From positions 248,001 through 312,000 of the forward strand of contig NZ_JBFRGR010000006.1 of the NCBI RefSeq assembly GCF_052115445.1: a stretch of DNA of 64,000 nucleotides. The letters are read 5' to 3'. This DNA comes from Paenibacillus_E sp052115445. GTDB lineage: Bacteria > Bacillota > Bacilli > Paenibacillales > NBRC-103111. Shown piece by piece: positions 40,548 to 49,181 of this stretch. Position 1 is the stretch's first letter, and each line of letters opens with the position of its first letter. The notes below the pieces were generated by a model. It did no database searches, was not told where the DNA came from, and saw only the letters and a list, made by a program, of their open reading frames with translations. The translations under genes and the position numbers were made by a program.

Positions 40548-41153
40548 TTAATCAAATTGAACTTCCTGATTCAAAATAATCTCTTTAGGCGGAGACTCCA
40601 TCGGGCTGGCATACGGAATTAAGGCAAAATGTAAGCCCTCTAAGTTGTCAGGTAAACGCGGTGTGACAAGGTAGGTTATCTGGGTTTGCCCGCCGCCGCC
40701 GCTTGCGCCATTTCTCATGACACGATAGAGCTCAGCACCAATGATATCAAGCTGGAGTTGTGGCCGGAAGTTGCCAAAATGTCCATCGAGTTGTATGAGT
40801 TTGATTTCAACGTAGACAATACTGCTGTGTTGGTGCTGCATGGTATGTGTCAATGTATACGAAAAGTCACCGACGACGGTTTTCTTCATGATGGGCACGA
40901 CGTGCTCCAAATCACCTGGTTCATTCGGCATAACAGGGTAATGCTCATTCAGACTGTTAAGGAGCCAGTTGATTTGTGGAATTTCAATACCGAATCGCGT
41001 TGACCATTCTTGAAGGACTTCCTTTTGCGGGTAAAATCGTCTGCCTTTGGCAATGGATTTGCGCTCCGTTAGCAGTTGCAGAAGCGATTCATCAATTTTC
41101 TTCATTTCATCATTGTATTCATTGGGTACCAAATGCATTTCGGACCAACCCAT
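40548..41153 (-). CDS. Hypothetical protein, 201 aa
   Basis: I do not recognise this protein. The start chosen is the second ATG (MGWSEMHLVP) eight bases after GGAGGT; the ATG six bases earlier is too close to it. Residues about 10-45 (NDEMKKIDESLLQLLTERKS) form a helix like the first helix of AroQ chorismate mutases, but the rest does not continue as that fold. The middle (NEPGDLEHVVPIMKKTVVGDF and later VEIKLIQLDGHFG) looks like beta strands, followed by a short Gly run (GASGGGGQTQ). No signal peptide or membrane segment. It is a single gene convergent with the ugp operon. Confidence 0.7.
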   Translation of the reverse strand: MGWSEMHLVPNEYNDEMKKIDESLLQLLTERKSIAKGRRFYPQKEVLQEWSTRFGIEIPQINWLLNSLNEHYPVMPNEPGDLEHVVPIMKKTVVGDFSYTLTHTMQHQHSSIVYVEIKLIQLDGHFGNFRPQLQLDIIGAELYRVMRNGASGGGGQTQITYLVTPRLPDNLEGLHFALIPYASPMESPPKEIILNQEVQFD

Positions 41154-41345
41154 CGTCATGTACCTCCATTTTCCAATTGTATCCATGTATTATACCGGTT
41201 AATGAGAGGTTGGAAAAGTTTTGTGAAAAGTTCAGCTGTTCTTCTGGACGATTCCCCATGTTTTTGGGACGGAAGCCCAAGCAGGACACGTTCGAATGGT
41301 GCTACTCTTTAGGTAATCTTTTTATAAAAAGGAGCTGCCCAAACA

Positions 41346-42395
41346 ATGAATTCGACGTATGCAAATCACGCCAATAAGGTATGGCAAGAAATGATGAAGG
41401 ATCATTCCGGCGAATGGGGAATGGACATTCATCACTGGGACTGGGTGCCTGGTGTGGGTGTGATTGCCATGCTGGAATATTACGAAGCAACGGGTAAACC
41501 TGAAGTATTGGCTTATTTGCAGGCGTGGGTGAAGCACAATAGTGAAAAAGCGAAAGGGACGAAGGTGATCAATTCGATCGCGCCTTACGCCATTTTCCCA
41601 GCTTTGTACCGGATTACGGATGATGCTTGGTTCCGAGATGAAGCGGATCGGGTAGCGGAGTGGCTGATTAAGGACACACCACGAACTCGCGAAGAAGCCT
41701 TCGAGCATACGGTGACGGAAAATGTGGCGTTCGCTGAACAGGTATGGGCGGATACGATATTTATGGCTGTACTGTTTCTAGCGCGCACAGCGTCGTTGGT
41801 AGGCAGTAAGATGTATGCGGAGGAAGCATTGAAGCAGGTGCTTATCCACCTTCGATTGCTGCAGGATGAGGAGACGAATGTTCTTTTCCACGGTTGGAAC
41901 TGCGGATCGGGTGATCATATGTCAGCGGCGCGTTGGACGAGAGCGAATGCTTGGATTGCTGCAGGGATTCCGATGATCGTGAAGGAGATTGATCAGCTTG
42001 TTGCCATCCCGGATGAGCTTAAGGAACGATATGGACGCTTAATGTCAGGACTGCTTGCGTACCAGCAGGAAGACGGACTTTGGAGTACGGTTATGGATCA
42101 ACCACATTTTTATCGGGAAGTGTCGGGCAGTGCGGGAATTGCTTATGGCCTTATGAAAGGCATGGAGCTGGGATTAATCCCTCGTCTTGAAGAGACAGCC
42201 GCCTCCGTGGAGCTCGTATTTACTTCGATTGTGCCGTATATCACGGAGGAAGGTATCGTGAAGGGGGTATCCGGGGGGACGCCAGTGATGCCAACGATTC
42301 AGGCCTACCAAGATGATATTCCAACGTATCCAACGTTATATGGACAAGGCCTTGTGTTAATGCTCTTGGTTGAGGCACTGCGAGAGGAGAAGTAA
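41346..42395 (+). CDS. GH105 unsaturated glycuronyl hydrolase
   Basis: This 349-residue alpha/alpha toroid of glycoside hydrolase family 105/88 (YteR/YesR type) removes the unsaturated uronic acid left by polysaccharide lyases from oligosaccharides. Family features are WGMDIHHWDWVPGVG, AEQVWADTIFMAVLFLAR with the catalytic Asp, LFHGWNCGSGDHMSAARWTRANAWI, and SGSAGIAYGLMKG near the end. It has no signal peptide, so it acts in the cytoplasm on imported oligosaccharides. It follows AAAAGGAGCTG. The decayed gene after it was perhaps part of the same unit; an AraC regulator lies beyond. Confidence 0.88.
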   Translation: MNSTYANHANKVWQEMMKDHSGEWGMDIHHWDWVPGVGVIAMLEYYEATGKPEVLAYLQAWVKHNSEKAKGTKVINSIAPYAIFPALYRITDDAWFRDEADRVAEWLIKDTPRTREEAFEHTVTENVAFAEQVWADTIFMAVLFLARTASLVGSKMYAEEALKQVLIHLRLLQDEETNVLFHGWNCGSGDHMSAARWTRANAWIAAGIPMIVKEIDQLVAIPDELKERYGRLMSGLLAYQQEDGLWSTVMDQPHFYREVSGSAGIAYGLMKGMELGLIPRLEETAASVELVFTSIVPYITEEGIVKGVSGGTPVMPTIQAYQDDIPTYPTLYGQGLVLMLLVEALREEK

Positions 42396-42409
42396 GTGAT
42401 GAGTAGTGA

Positions 42410-42944
42410 GCAACTCTTGGAGGCAATTATGATCTTTTATGCTATGGCGGTCAGGCTAATATTCAACGAGCAGTTGATATCCTTGAAGTTGTGATGGAGC
42501 GGCAGGATAAGGATTCATCGCGAGCCACATATGGCATTTGGCCCTACAATTATGAAGAATCACTGGATGAAATGGATCGACCGGACTGGAATATGGCGGA
42601 TTTTCAAGGGAAGAAATTAGTTCTTATCTTGAAAAATTATGCGGAATCTCTTCCTGTGGCATTAGTCGAACTGATCCGTGAAGCTATTTATCACGCCTGC
42701 CAAGCGATTATCCGGCGAAATGTGGGACCGCATTATACGAACATTGCGATTATGGGCGCTTGGCGAGGTTGATGGCACGCTATCGGCGGTTGATATTCGA
42801 CTTGGGGCCAATTCTGTGATAGCTACAATAGGTGCTCAGGAGGAGCAGATGTCGATCACGGTGCCGATAGCGCCAGGGAAGACGTGGGACTTCTACCGAA
42901 ATAATCGTGTTCAGTTACCTCAGAATTTACTTGAAAGCGTATAG
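42410..42944 (+). pseudogene. Decayed gene: internal fragments of a larger protein in two frames
   Basis: One frame reads GGNYDLLCYGGQANIQRAVDI... through RATYGIWPYNYEESLDEMDR and IREAIYHACQAIIRRNVGPH, and stops after AIMGAW. Another frame then takes over with GEVDGTLSAVDIRLGANSV and ends with PIAPGKTWDFYRNNRVQL. The first frame has a TGA just upstream and no start with a ribosome binding site. This is the pattern of a large toroid-like hydrolase reduced by N-terminal loss, internal deletion and frameshift. I cannot name the parent family. Confidence 0.7.
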
Positions 42945-42957
42945 TAAGTAAGGTGTT

Positions 42958-42993
42958 AAAGAGGTGCAGGAATGCTTTCCTGCGCTTCTTTTT
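42958..42993 (+). terminator. Terminator after the decayed gene
   Basis: GCAGGAA pairs with TTCCTGC inside AAAGAGGT and GCTTCTTTTT flanks. Confidence 0.75.
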
Positions 42994-43008
42994 GCGCGTT
43001 CGCCATTT

Positions 43009-43196
43009 TAACTGGAAAATAGGCTGTTAATTTCGCCGAAGTTGCCATTAATTTCAATTTAGATGGATTATATGTAGCTAATCTAGCCGAATCAGGCGAT
43101 ATTGAACTATTTGGCCGAATTTAGCTGCAGGAAATCCAGTTATTTCCTAATTCGAGCGGAATCGGGCCAATTTAGCTGCATAAAATCCAGTTATTT
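43009..43196. repeat. Dispersed intergenic repeat, copy 3, with an internal duplication
   Basis: It begins TAACTGGAAAATAG and contains the unit TTTAGCTGCANNAAATCCAGTTATTT twice (ending at about 43145 and 43194). It shares terminal words with 2281-2414 and 25871-26005. No start or ribosome binding site for a gene was seen. Confidence 0.6.
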
Positions 43197-43236
43197 GGCA
43201 GCAGAGGTGGTCATAACTGGCAGCAAGCGTTTGGTA

Positions 43237-44145
43237 CTAGTTAGATTTAATGTTTCGTTTAAAAGCCTCACCCCTGTACTGCTTCGGCGTCAAGCCGGTT
43301 TCCTTTTTGAACACGTGGAAGAAATGCGACATGTCGCCAAACCCGACGGCAGCTGAGACTTCCGAGATAGCTAAATCGGTCTCCATCAACAATCGCTTCG
43401 CTTTATTCAGCCGATATTCAATCAGGAACTGTTTAATCGTCGTTCCGGTTGTCTCTTTAAACAACGTAAAGAGTTGCGAACGTGAGACCGGGAAATGTGT
43501 CACAAGATCTTCAATGTGTAAGGGCTCCTGATAATGTGCAATCAAATAGGAAAGCACATCACGGGCGAGATACTGGTCACCTGTAGTTAGCGTTGTCGTG
43601 TACTCATTTTGTAATCCAAAAGAAAAAAGGAAAAAGTCGGCGATGCATCGCAGCACAGCTAGCTCATAGCCCATCTCCTGCCTAACTAGTGCCTGTGCCA
43701 GTTCAGCAAGTAGGGTCTGGACACGATCTAACTGCGGGGCGCTTAGGAAAAAATGACTAGAATCCGGATGGCGCTCGGCAAGTAATCGAGGAATGGAGAG
43801 ATCAGACAGTTTACAAATGGTGTGCAGTTGATCTAAATAGGATTCATCTATGGAAAAGACATAACGATGAAATTCTTTGCTATGTCCGTGGAATGGCCGA
43901 TGAATGACATTCGGATGAATGATCGTAAGGCTGCCTGCATGAAGCGGATACAAACGATCACCAACGATATAAGTGCCTGTACCTTGTAAAACCAGATAGA
44001 TCTCATATCCGTTATGCGAATGCAGTAACTGGTGCTCCTGATCAAGCGGAATCGTCCGAAATTCACAGTATATGGGATAAGTAGCCAGAAAATGATTCGT
44101 ATAATCATCGATAGCGAAGTTAACCGGTTCATTTCCCATCCTCAT
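43237..44145 (-). CDS. AraC family regulator
   Basis: This 302-residue regulator has an N-terminal cupin sensor (about 30-110, LLHSHNGYEIYLVLQGTGTY and IIHPNVIHRPF) and a C-terminal AraC double helix-turn-helix (about 200-295, PLHIEDLVTHFPVSRSQLFT and AISEVSAAVGFGDMSHFFHV, then FKKETGLTPKQYR). The ATG overlaps the corA stop (ATGA), so it is translated downstream of corA. Sensors of this type usually bind sugars and regulate nearby carbohydrate genes; the GH105 locus is the nearest candidate. Confidence 0.9.
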   Translation of the reverse strand: MRMGNEPVNFAIDDYTNHFLATYPIYCEFRTIPLDQEHQLLHSHNGYEIYLVLQGTGTYIVGDRLYPLHAGSLTIIHPNVIHRPFHGHSKEFHRYVFSIDESYLDQLHTICKLSDLSIPRLLAERHPDSSHFFLSAPQLDRVQTLLAELAQALVRQEMGYELAVLRCIADFFLFSFGLQNEYTTTLTTGDQYLARDVLSYLIAHYQEPLHIEDLVTHFPVSRSQLFTLFKETTGTTIKQFLIEYRLNKAKRLLMETDLAISEVSAAVGFGDMSHFFHVFKKETGLTPKQYRGEAFKRNIKSN

Positions 44146-45092
44146 TTAAACCAGCCCTTCTTCTGGAACCACGCAAACATACCGATGCCAATGCCAACCA
44201 TGATGGCGAGTATGGCGAAATACCCCCAATGCCATTCTAGTTCAGGCATGTAAGCAAAATTCATCCCATACAACCCAGCGATAAACGTTAGTGGCATGAA
44301 AATCGTCGTAATGACCGTCAATGTTTTCATAATCGTATTCATTCGATTCGAGTTGAGCGAGATATAGCTATCCCGAATATCCGCTGTAATCTCACGGTTG
44401 GAGTCCACCATTTCAGAGAGCTTGAGTAGATGATCGTGAATATCCGTGAAAAAAACGAGATGCTCACGCACCTGTTCAATGCGATCTGTACTGATAATGC
44501 GATACAGCAGGTCACGCATTGGGACGATGGTACGACGTAATTTCAACAGCTGGGAACGAATTTCAAAAACCTGGTTCATCAACGCATCGATTGCTTCAGC
44601 ATTCATTTTATTCTCCATATCATCGAGCAGATCTTCAATTTGATAGACACTAGGGAAATATTGATCGACAAGATTATCTAGAATTAAATACGCTGCATGG
44701 ATTTGCCCCTGATTTCGCAGATTTTCTTGCTGGGACACCCGGGCCCAAGCATCTTCTATTTCTCTGGATTCATGCAAATGGAAGGTGACAATATAGTTGC
44801 TGCCGAGATACAGATCCACTTCTTCCGCATCCAGTGTCTTCGGATCGATGGCGTGCATGACGAAGAAATGAACGTCTTGATAGTGATCTACTTTCGGTCG
44901 TTGCATGAAATGAAAACAGTCCTCGATGGTGAGGGGATGAAAGTGGAAATGATCCTTCAAATTTAAGGCTTCTTTGTCATCTGGATTATAGAAATCAACC
45001 CAGTACCACCGAATTGTGGGGGAGGATAATTCCTCAAGAGGGAGATCGTGGATCACAGCATAATCGGTTGTGACGGCAAGCGTTCTTATCAT
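44142..45092 (-). CDS. corA: CorA family magnesium/cobalt transporter
   Basis: This 316-residue CorA-type divalent metal channel has a large acidic cytoplasmic domain (about 1-250), a long stalk helix and two membrane helices at the C-terminus with the GMN selectivity motif (FIAGLYGMNFAYMPELEWHWG). The end is basic (WFQKKGWFK). It is followed by the AraC gene with a four-base ATGA overlap. No clear ribosome binding site precedes the ATG at 45092. No Mg-sensing leader (M-box) was recognised upstream; only 89 bases separate it from the divergent isomerase gene. Confidence 0.92.
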   Translation of the reverse strand: MIRTLAVTTDYAVIHDLPLEELSSPTIRWYWVDFYNPDDKEALNLKDHFHFHPLTIEDCFHFMQRPKVDHYQDVHFFVMHAIDPKTLDAEEVDLYLGSNYIVTFHLHESREIEDAWARVSQQENLRNQGQIHAAYLILDNLVDQYFPSVYQIEDLLDDMENKMNAEAIDALMNQVFEIRSQLLKLRRTIVPMRDLLYRIISTDRIEQVREHLVFFTDIHDHLLKLSEMVDSNREITADIRDSYISLNSNRMNTIMKTLTVITTIFMPLTFIAGLYGMNFAYMPELEWHWGYFAILAIMVGIGIGMFAWFQKKGWFK

Positions 45093-45181
45093 ATAGGACT
45101 CCTAGCAAATCATTTTATCGTAGGCATTTGCTTCATTTTACCATACAATGGAGAAAGATTAGAATGGAAAGAGGGATTGGG

Positions 45182-45928
45182 ATGAAGCTCTCCGTTTGTA
45201 TGGATGCGCTCTATAAAGGGCGTGATTTTCGGGAAAGTGTGAATGAACTGAAGGAGATCGGTTACGATACAATTGAGTTCTGGTCTTGGTGGCAAAAGGA
45301 TATTGACGTTGTCGCGGCCGCTGTGACGGAAGCGGGAGTTTCGATTTCGACATTTTGCACGAAGTTCACGAGTTTGGTTGATCCAACTCAGCGTAGTGTC
45401 TATCTCGAAGGGCTCGTCGAATCGATCGCCGTCGCGAAGCGCTTGAATTGCACCAAGCTCATTTCGCAAGTAGGACAAGCACTCGAAGGCGTGTCGCGAG
45501 AAGCTCAGACGCAATCGCTAATTGAGGGGCTGCGGGCGTGTGTGCCTATTTTGGAAAAAGAGGGCGTAACACTGATGATTGAACCGCTGAATACGCGTGT
45601 TAATCATCAAGGGTATTTCTTAGCTTCATCGGAAGAAGCTTTCCATATCATCAACGAAGTAGGCAGCCCTTATGTGAAGATCTTGTTTGATATCTACCAT
45701 CAACAAATCACGGAAGGCAATGTGATCGCTAACATTCGAGAGAATATCGGATTGATCGGCCATTTCCATGCGGCTGGCAACCCTGGTAGACATGAACTGG
45801 ACAATGGTGAGCTTAATTATGAACAGATTTTCAAAGCCATTGATGATACCGGTTTTGATGGGCATATGGGGCTGGAATATTTCCCATTGGAGGAACCGCA
45901 GGTAGGGCTTCGAAAGCTGCTGAAGTGA
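45182..45928 (+). CDS. Sugar phosphate isomerase/epimerase family protein (hydroxypyruvate isomerase-like)
   Basis: This 248-residue TIM barrel of the xylose-isomerase-like AP endonuclease 2 family is close to Hyi/OtnI-type enzymes that interconvert keto and aldo acids or sugars. Metal-binding acid/His residues are seen in VTLMIEPLNTRVNHQGYFL, VKILFDIYHQQI, GHFHAAGNPGRHEL and GHMGLEYFP. The ATG at 45182 follows AGAGGGATTGGG; the longer frame at 45128 has no such site. The exact substrate cannot be given. It is a single gene divergent from corA. Confidence 0.82.
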   Translation: MKLSVCMDALYKGRDFRESVNELKEIGYDTIEFWSWWQKDIDVVAAAVTEAGVSISTFCTKFTSLVDPTQRSVYLEGLVESIAVAKRLNCTKLISQVGQALEGVSREAQTQSLIEGLRACVPILEKEGVTLMIEPLNTRVNHQGYFLASSEEAFHIINEVGSPYVKILFDIYHQQITEGNVIANIRENIGLIGHFHAAGNPGRHELDNGELNYEQIFKAIDDTGFDGHMGLEYFPLEEPQVGLRKLLK

Positions 45929-45973
45929 GAATTATAGGGCGCGCGGCTTTCAGGTTGGAAACGAGAAAAATTT

Positions 45974-46030
45974 GTAACACAATTGGAACATTCCTGTTAC
46001 AGTCCTCTAACATAGAAAGGGTATTATAAT
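45974..46030 (+). promoter_or_regulatory. Control region of small RNA candidate B
   Basis: GTAACA (45974-45979) and TGTTAC (45995-46000) form the dyad, extended to TGTAACA/TGTTACA here. It ends 24 bases before TATAAT (46025-46030), the same geometry as copy A. ATTCCTGTTA is shared between copies. No -35 match is present. Confidence 0.6.
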
Positions 46031-46036
46031 AAACAA

Positions 46037-46096
46037 GACCCCCTTTTTTAATATAAACTTTGGACCTGGCCCCGTTGGCTAGGTCCCTTTTTTTTA
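46037..46096 (+). ncRNA. Small RNA candidate, copy B
   Basis: Same unit as copy A at 29464: ACAAGACCCCC and a T run, AATATAAACTTT, then the terminator GGACCTGGCC pairing with GGCTAGGTCC and eight T. Compared with copy A, the second stem pair is G-C instead of A-U and the sixth is U-A instead of C-G, so pairing is kept through double changes. It lies between the isomerase gene and a small minus-strand gene, 500 bases before a truncated hemoglobin gene. Function unknown. Confidence 0.65.
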
Positions 46097-46178
46097 TTCT
46101 CAAGAAATTGGACGTTTTGTGATTACTGATGCCAGATACGGTACAAGATGACGGCAGCCTAAGCTGCTCCTTCATTAC

Positions 46179-46448
46179 CTATGATTGAATGCGAAAACGT
46201 TGCAGCAACAAATACCCACTTATGCTAGTGGTTCTTTTTTGATAGACGATTTTGAAATCGTCCAATAAGCAACCTAATGCCGTACTAAGCAAGCCATTTC
46301 TTACCAATGTTGCCCGGCAGGGTTGCGAACTACCAATGACACGAACCGAAGTAATTCTCCGCGGGGAACCTGCAACAAGAGGGTTTCTAGACCAACTGAT
46401 CAAAACTAAGTCAGGTTGATGAACAGCTTTAACTTTTACACAAGCCAT
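46179..46448 (-). CDS. Hypothetical small protein, 89 aa
   Basis: I do not recognise this protein. The ATG at 46448 (MACVKVKAVHQPDLVLISW) has a GAGGTGAT ribosome binding site; a longer frame to 46475 lacks one. The sequence alternates beta-like stretches (TSVRVIGSSQPCRATLV) with a single hydrophobic patch (GLLSTALGCLLDDFKIVYQ) and has no signal peptide. It is the only gene in the stretch between the small RNA candidate and the hemoglobin gene, on the opposite strand to both. The codon pattern and start site make it plausible. Confidence 0.65.
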   Translation of the reverse strand: MACVKVKAVHQPDLVLISWSRNPLVAGSPRRITSVRVIGSSQPCRATLVRNGLLSTALGCLLDDFKIVYQKRTTSISGYLLLQRFRIQS

Positions 46449-46610
46449 TCCAATCACCTCGTTTCTAGTTAGCATCTGTAACCCTATATAGAATGCATGC
46501 TAGATTAACTGTGTGCTGGACAAGGGCGGAAATAGAAACCATAGATAATTCCCTATATTCTTGGATAATATAACCAAATAGATAGGTGTAGTCCTGAAGG
46601 AGGATTCATA

Positions 46611-46973
46611 GTGAGTGAAATAACGTTATACGATAAGCTTGGCGGAGAAGGGGCGATCACGGCAGTGGTGGACTACTTCTATGAGCTGGTTTTGGCGGAT
46701 GAAACCGTCAATCACTTTTTTAACAATACGGATATGGAGAAGCAGCGTAAGCATCAGGCGAAATTTTTTAGTTTTGCGTTAGGGGGGCCGAATCAATATA
46801 CCGGGGCATCTATGGCCAAGGCGCATGCAGGGATGAATCTGCAAGAAGAGCATTTCAAAGCGATTGCGACTCATCTTCATGATGCGCTTGCTCATTTTAA
46901 GGTGGGAGCAGACGAGATCAATCAAGTGTTGGCGAAGGTGTCTACATTGAAGGACGATATTCTACATAAATGA
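46611..46973 (+). CDS. Group I truncated hemoglobin
   Basis: This 120-residue trHb of the HbN type has the 2-on-2 globin core: LYDKLGGEGAITAVVDYFYE, a distal region with Tyr (DYFYELVL), and the proximal His in KAHAGMNLQEEHFKAIATHL. Such proteins bind O2 and detoxify nitric oxide. The GTG start follows GAAGGAGGAT. It is monocistronic with its own terminator. A TATAAC lies about 40 bases upstream. Confidence 0.9.
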   Translation: MSEITLYDKLGGEGAITAVVDYFYELVLADETVNHFFNNTDMEKQRKHQAKFFSFALGGPNQYTGASMAKAHAGMNLQEEHFKAIATHLHDALAHFKVGADEINQVLAKVSTLKDDILHK

Positions 46974-46985
46974 GTGTTTGTTAAA

Positions 46986-47036
46986 AAGGAGGGATTCCCA
47001 ATGGCTATCTATGTGGCNGGGGATCCTTTTTTTGCG
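46986..47036 (+). terminator. Terminator of the hemoglobin gene
   Basis: AAAAGGAGGGATTCCC pairs imperfectly with GGGGATCCTTTT, followed by a T run. One N (47018) lies in the loop side. The stretch 47037-47300 has no convincing gene; it contains two imperfect copies of TTTTTGC-RYG-ATTCCT-CT-TTG (about 47153 and 47211). Confidence 0.7.
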
Positions 47037-47306
47037 AGTTAATGGACTTGGAGGAAGTCCGTTTGGTGAATACAGCAGTGGAAGATGCAGAAAGGCATCC
47101 TTTTTCTTCGAATTAACCTCTTTAGATGAAATACGTGCGAAAGTGCAACTATTTTTGCGGGCATTCCTACTATTGTCCTCTTTCGGCCCAAAAGGTTGCC
47201 TTTTTGCACGTATTCCTCCTGTTGAGCTGTTTTCCCCGAAAATAAGTGTATATTTGCATCTTTGACCGTAGGAGTGGCGTACACGAGGTCATTATATACG
47301 CAAATA

Positions 47307-47338
47307 AAGGGACCCAGCCACCAAGGCTGAGTCCCTTT
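47307..47338. terminator. Bidirectional terminator between the repeat stretch and beta-glucuronidase
   Basis: AAAGGGACCCAGCC pairs with GGCTGAGTCCCTTT around ACCAA. On the minus strand it ends the beta-glucuronidase transcript with TTTATTTG after the stem. Confidence 0.8.
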
Positions 47339-47355
47339 CCTTTCCCTTTACCGCC

Positions 47356-49068
47356 TTACCGTTCCGAGCGATAAATCTCCTTCACTAAGCGATAGGCCAA
47401 TTTCGGCTTGCGATACTCACTAAGCAATCCTTTATTATTGAAGCTCCGCGCGCGATCGCGGAAGTAAGGTCGGTCACTCCGCACATCGACACGAATGTCG
47501 GCGAAGTGCCAAATGAGCGTCCCGACGATGCGAGGGTCGTCGCGGAAGATTTTCAAAGCACGTGTGACGACATCCGCTTGGTAGTCTTCACTGAACAGGC
47601 GTGGCTCCCAGCCAGCATCGCCAAAAATCCCCGCCGCGCCGAACTCGCTCATGATCACAGGCTTGCCAGCAGCGCCTTGCTTCTCCGCATTGATGAAGTA
47701 GTCCTCCAGCATAGTACTAAATCCATCCACGCTGCCTTCATACCAGCCGTAATATTTGTTAATCCCGATGACATCAAAGTAGGAGAGCACGATATCTTCC
47801 ACAGGTTGCATAGTGGCATAAGTGACGAGCCTGCTAGAGTCCATGCTGCGGATTTTGCTCACGAAAGCTTTCGTAAGCTCTAGTGCTTCTTGGGTACGCG
47901 TATCGATTTCGTTGTGCGCTCCCCAGAAAATGATGGACGGATGATGGTAGTCGCGGCTAATCATTTCGCCCAGCATATGAACGCCGCGCTCTCTGAAGAT
48001 CGGACTTGCCAACGTTTCCACACTCATGAAACAGCCCCACATCGGAATCTCACTCCAGAGGAGCATCCCGTGCTCATCCAGCAGATCGATCCAGAACTGG
48101 CTTTGCGGATAATGGGAGCCCCGAACGATATTGCAGCCCATATCGGTCAAAATGTCCAAATCTTTCAGCATCAGCTTCGGCGGGAATGCAAATCCCCATT
48201 CCGGATGCTCCTCATGGCGATTTACGCCTTGGAGGTACAGCTTTTTACCATTCAGCAGGATATCACTGCCCTGAACTTCAACCGTACGGAAGCCAGTCCG
48301 ATCGATAAGATCATCTTTACCAGCTTGGACAGTGAAGGTATAGAGCGCAGGTTGGCCGACATCCCAACGCTTAATATTTGCCAGACTGCCACTTAGGGTG
48401 AGGCTAGTCGTTTGACCCGCAGCAACCACGACATGATCAGCCGAGAGGGAAAGTCCTTCCGTACGAGCACTTACCTCAATCTGACAGTCTTCTTGGCTTA
48501 ACGAACTGACTTGAATTTGCAGCTGAACATCCGCTGTATCGTCCTTCAATTGATAATCAATTTTCATGGAGTCGATGTAGACATCTGGCAGCTCCTGAAG
48601 TTCAACAGAACGAATGATGCCCCCGTAGGAGTGCCAATCGGCAATATCTGTCGGTAAAGTCTGCCAATCAACCGTATTATCAACGCGAATCACGAGTTCA
48701 TGCTTGCCTGCACTTAGGTGGGGGAGAATCATAGAGAACTGTGTAAACCCGCCAAAATGGTAGCCAATATGCTGGCCATCCACGTACACATCAGCATGGT
48801 GAAGAATGCCTTCAAACACCAGTCGAATATTCGCGTCTTGCAGCGTATCAAAATAGGTGCGATACCAAGCGGCACCAATATAATCGTAAATACCTAATTC
48901 GTTATTCCAACAAGAAGGGACGACGGACTTTTTTGACCCGGCAGGGAAGGTTGACGCCCACCCCTCAGAAACACCTTTATTGTCAGGATCCGTGATGAAA
49001 TCCCATAATCCGTCCAAAATTCGAGTAGGTCGTAAGTTATGCTGCTGAAAAGTACGTATCACGAGCAT
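47356..49068 (-). CDS. uidA: Beta-glucuronidase (glycoside hydrolase family 2)
   Basis: This 570-residue cytoplasmic GH2 enzyme has an N-terminal sugar-binding jelly roll (GLWDFITDP, GAAWYRTYFD, HADVYVDGQHIGYHFGGFTQF), an immunoglobulin-like middle domain and the catalytic TIM barrel. The acid/base is in IIFWGAHNEIDT and the nucleophile in KPVIMSEFGAAG. A terminal NNKGLLSEYRKPK carries the N-x-K pair that recognises the carboxylate of glucuronic acid, which favours beta-glucuronidase over beta-galactosidase. ATG after GAAAGGGGC. Released glucuronate can feed the uxuA/uxuB genes at 56-58 kb. It is divergent from an AraC regulator (49182), a probable activator. Confidence 0.9.
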   Translation of the reverse strand: MLVIRTFQQHNLRPTRILDGLWDFITDPDNKGVSEGWASTFPAGSKKSVVPSCWNNELGIYDYIGAAWYRTYFDTLQDANIRLVFEGILHHADVYVDGQHIGYHFGGFTQFSMILPHLSAGKHELVIRVDNTVDWQTLPTDIADWHSYGGIIRSVELQELPDVYIDSMKIDYQLKDDTADVQLQIQVSSLSQEDCQIEVSARTEGLSLSADHVVVAAGQTTSLTLSGSLANIKRWDVGQPALYTFTVQAGKDDLIDRTGFRTVEVQGSDILLNGKKLYLQGVNRHEEHPEWGFAFPPKLMLKDLDILTDMGCNIVRGSHYPQSQFWIDLLDEHGMLLWSEIPMWGCFMSVETLASPIFRERGVHMLGEMISRDYHHPSIIFWGAHNEIDTRTQEALELTKAFVSKIRSMDSSRLVTYATMQPVEDIVLSYFDVIGINKYYGWYEGSVDGFSTMLEDYFINAEKQGAAGKPVIMSEFGAAGIFGDAGWEPRLFSEDYQADVVTRALKIFRDDPRIVGTLIWHFADIRVDVRSDRPYFRDRARSFNNKGLLSEYRKPKLAYRLVKEIYRSER

Positions 49069-49181
49069 TAAGCCCCTTTCATGTATGTTTCGTAAAGCGT
49101 ATCATAGAAGAAGAGTCCATTTGAATGGATAAACCTCATCTCTATTTGTCAAAATCGCTACAGGGTTGGTGAACAAAACCA

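Noticed and set aside
40686..41377. Two plus-strand frames opposite the 201-aa hypothetical protein
   Set aside because: They lie opposite a better supported gene with a GGAGGT start site and have no start site of their own.
45831..46175. Minus-strand frame of 114 codons across the small RNA candidate B
   Set aside because: It covers the terminator and the isomerase 3' end and has no ribosome binding site.
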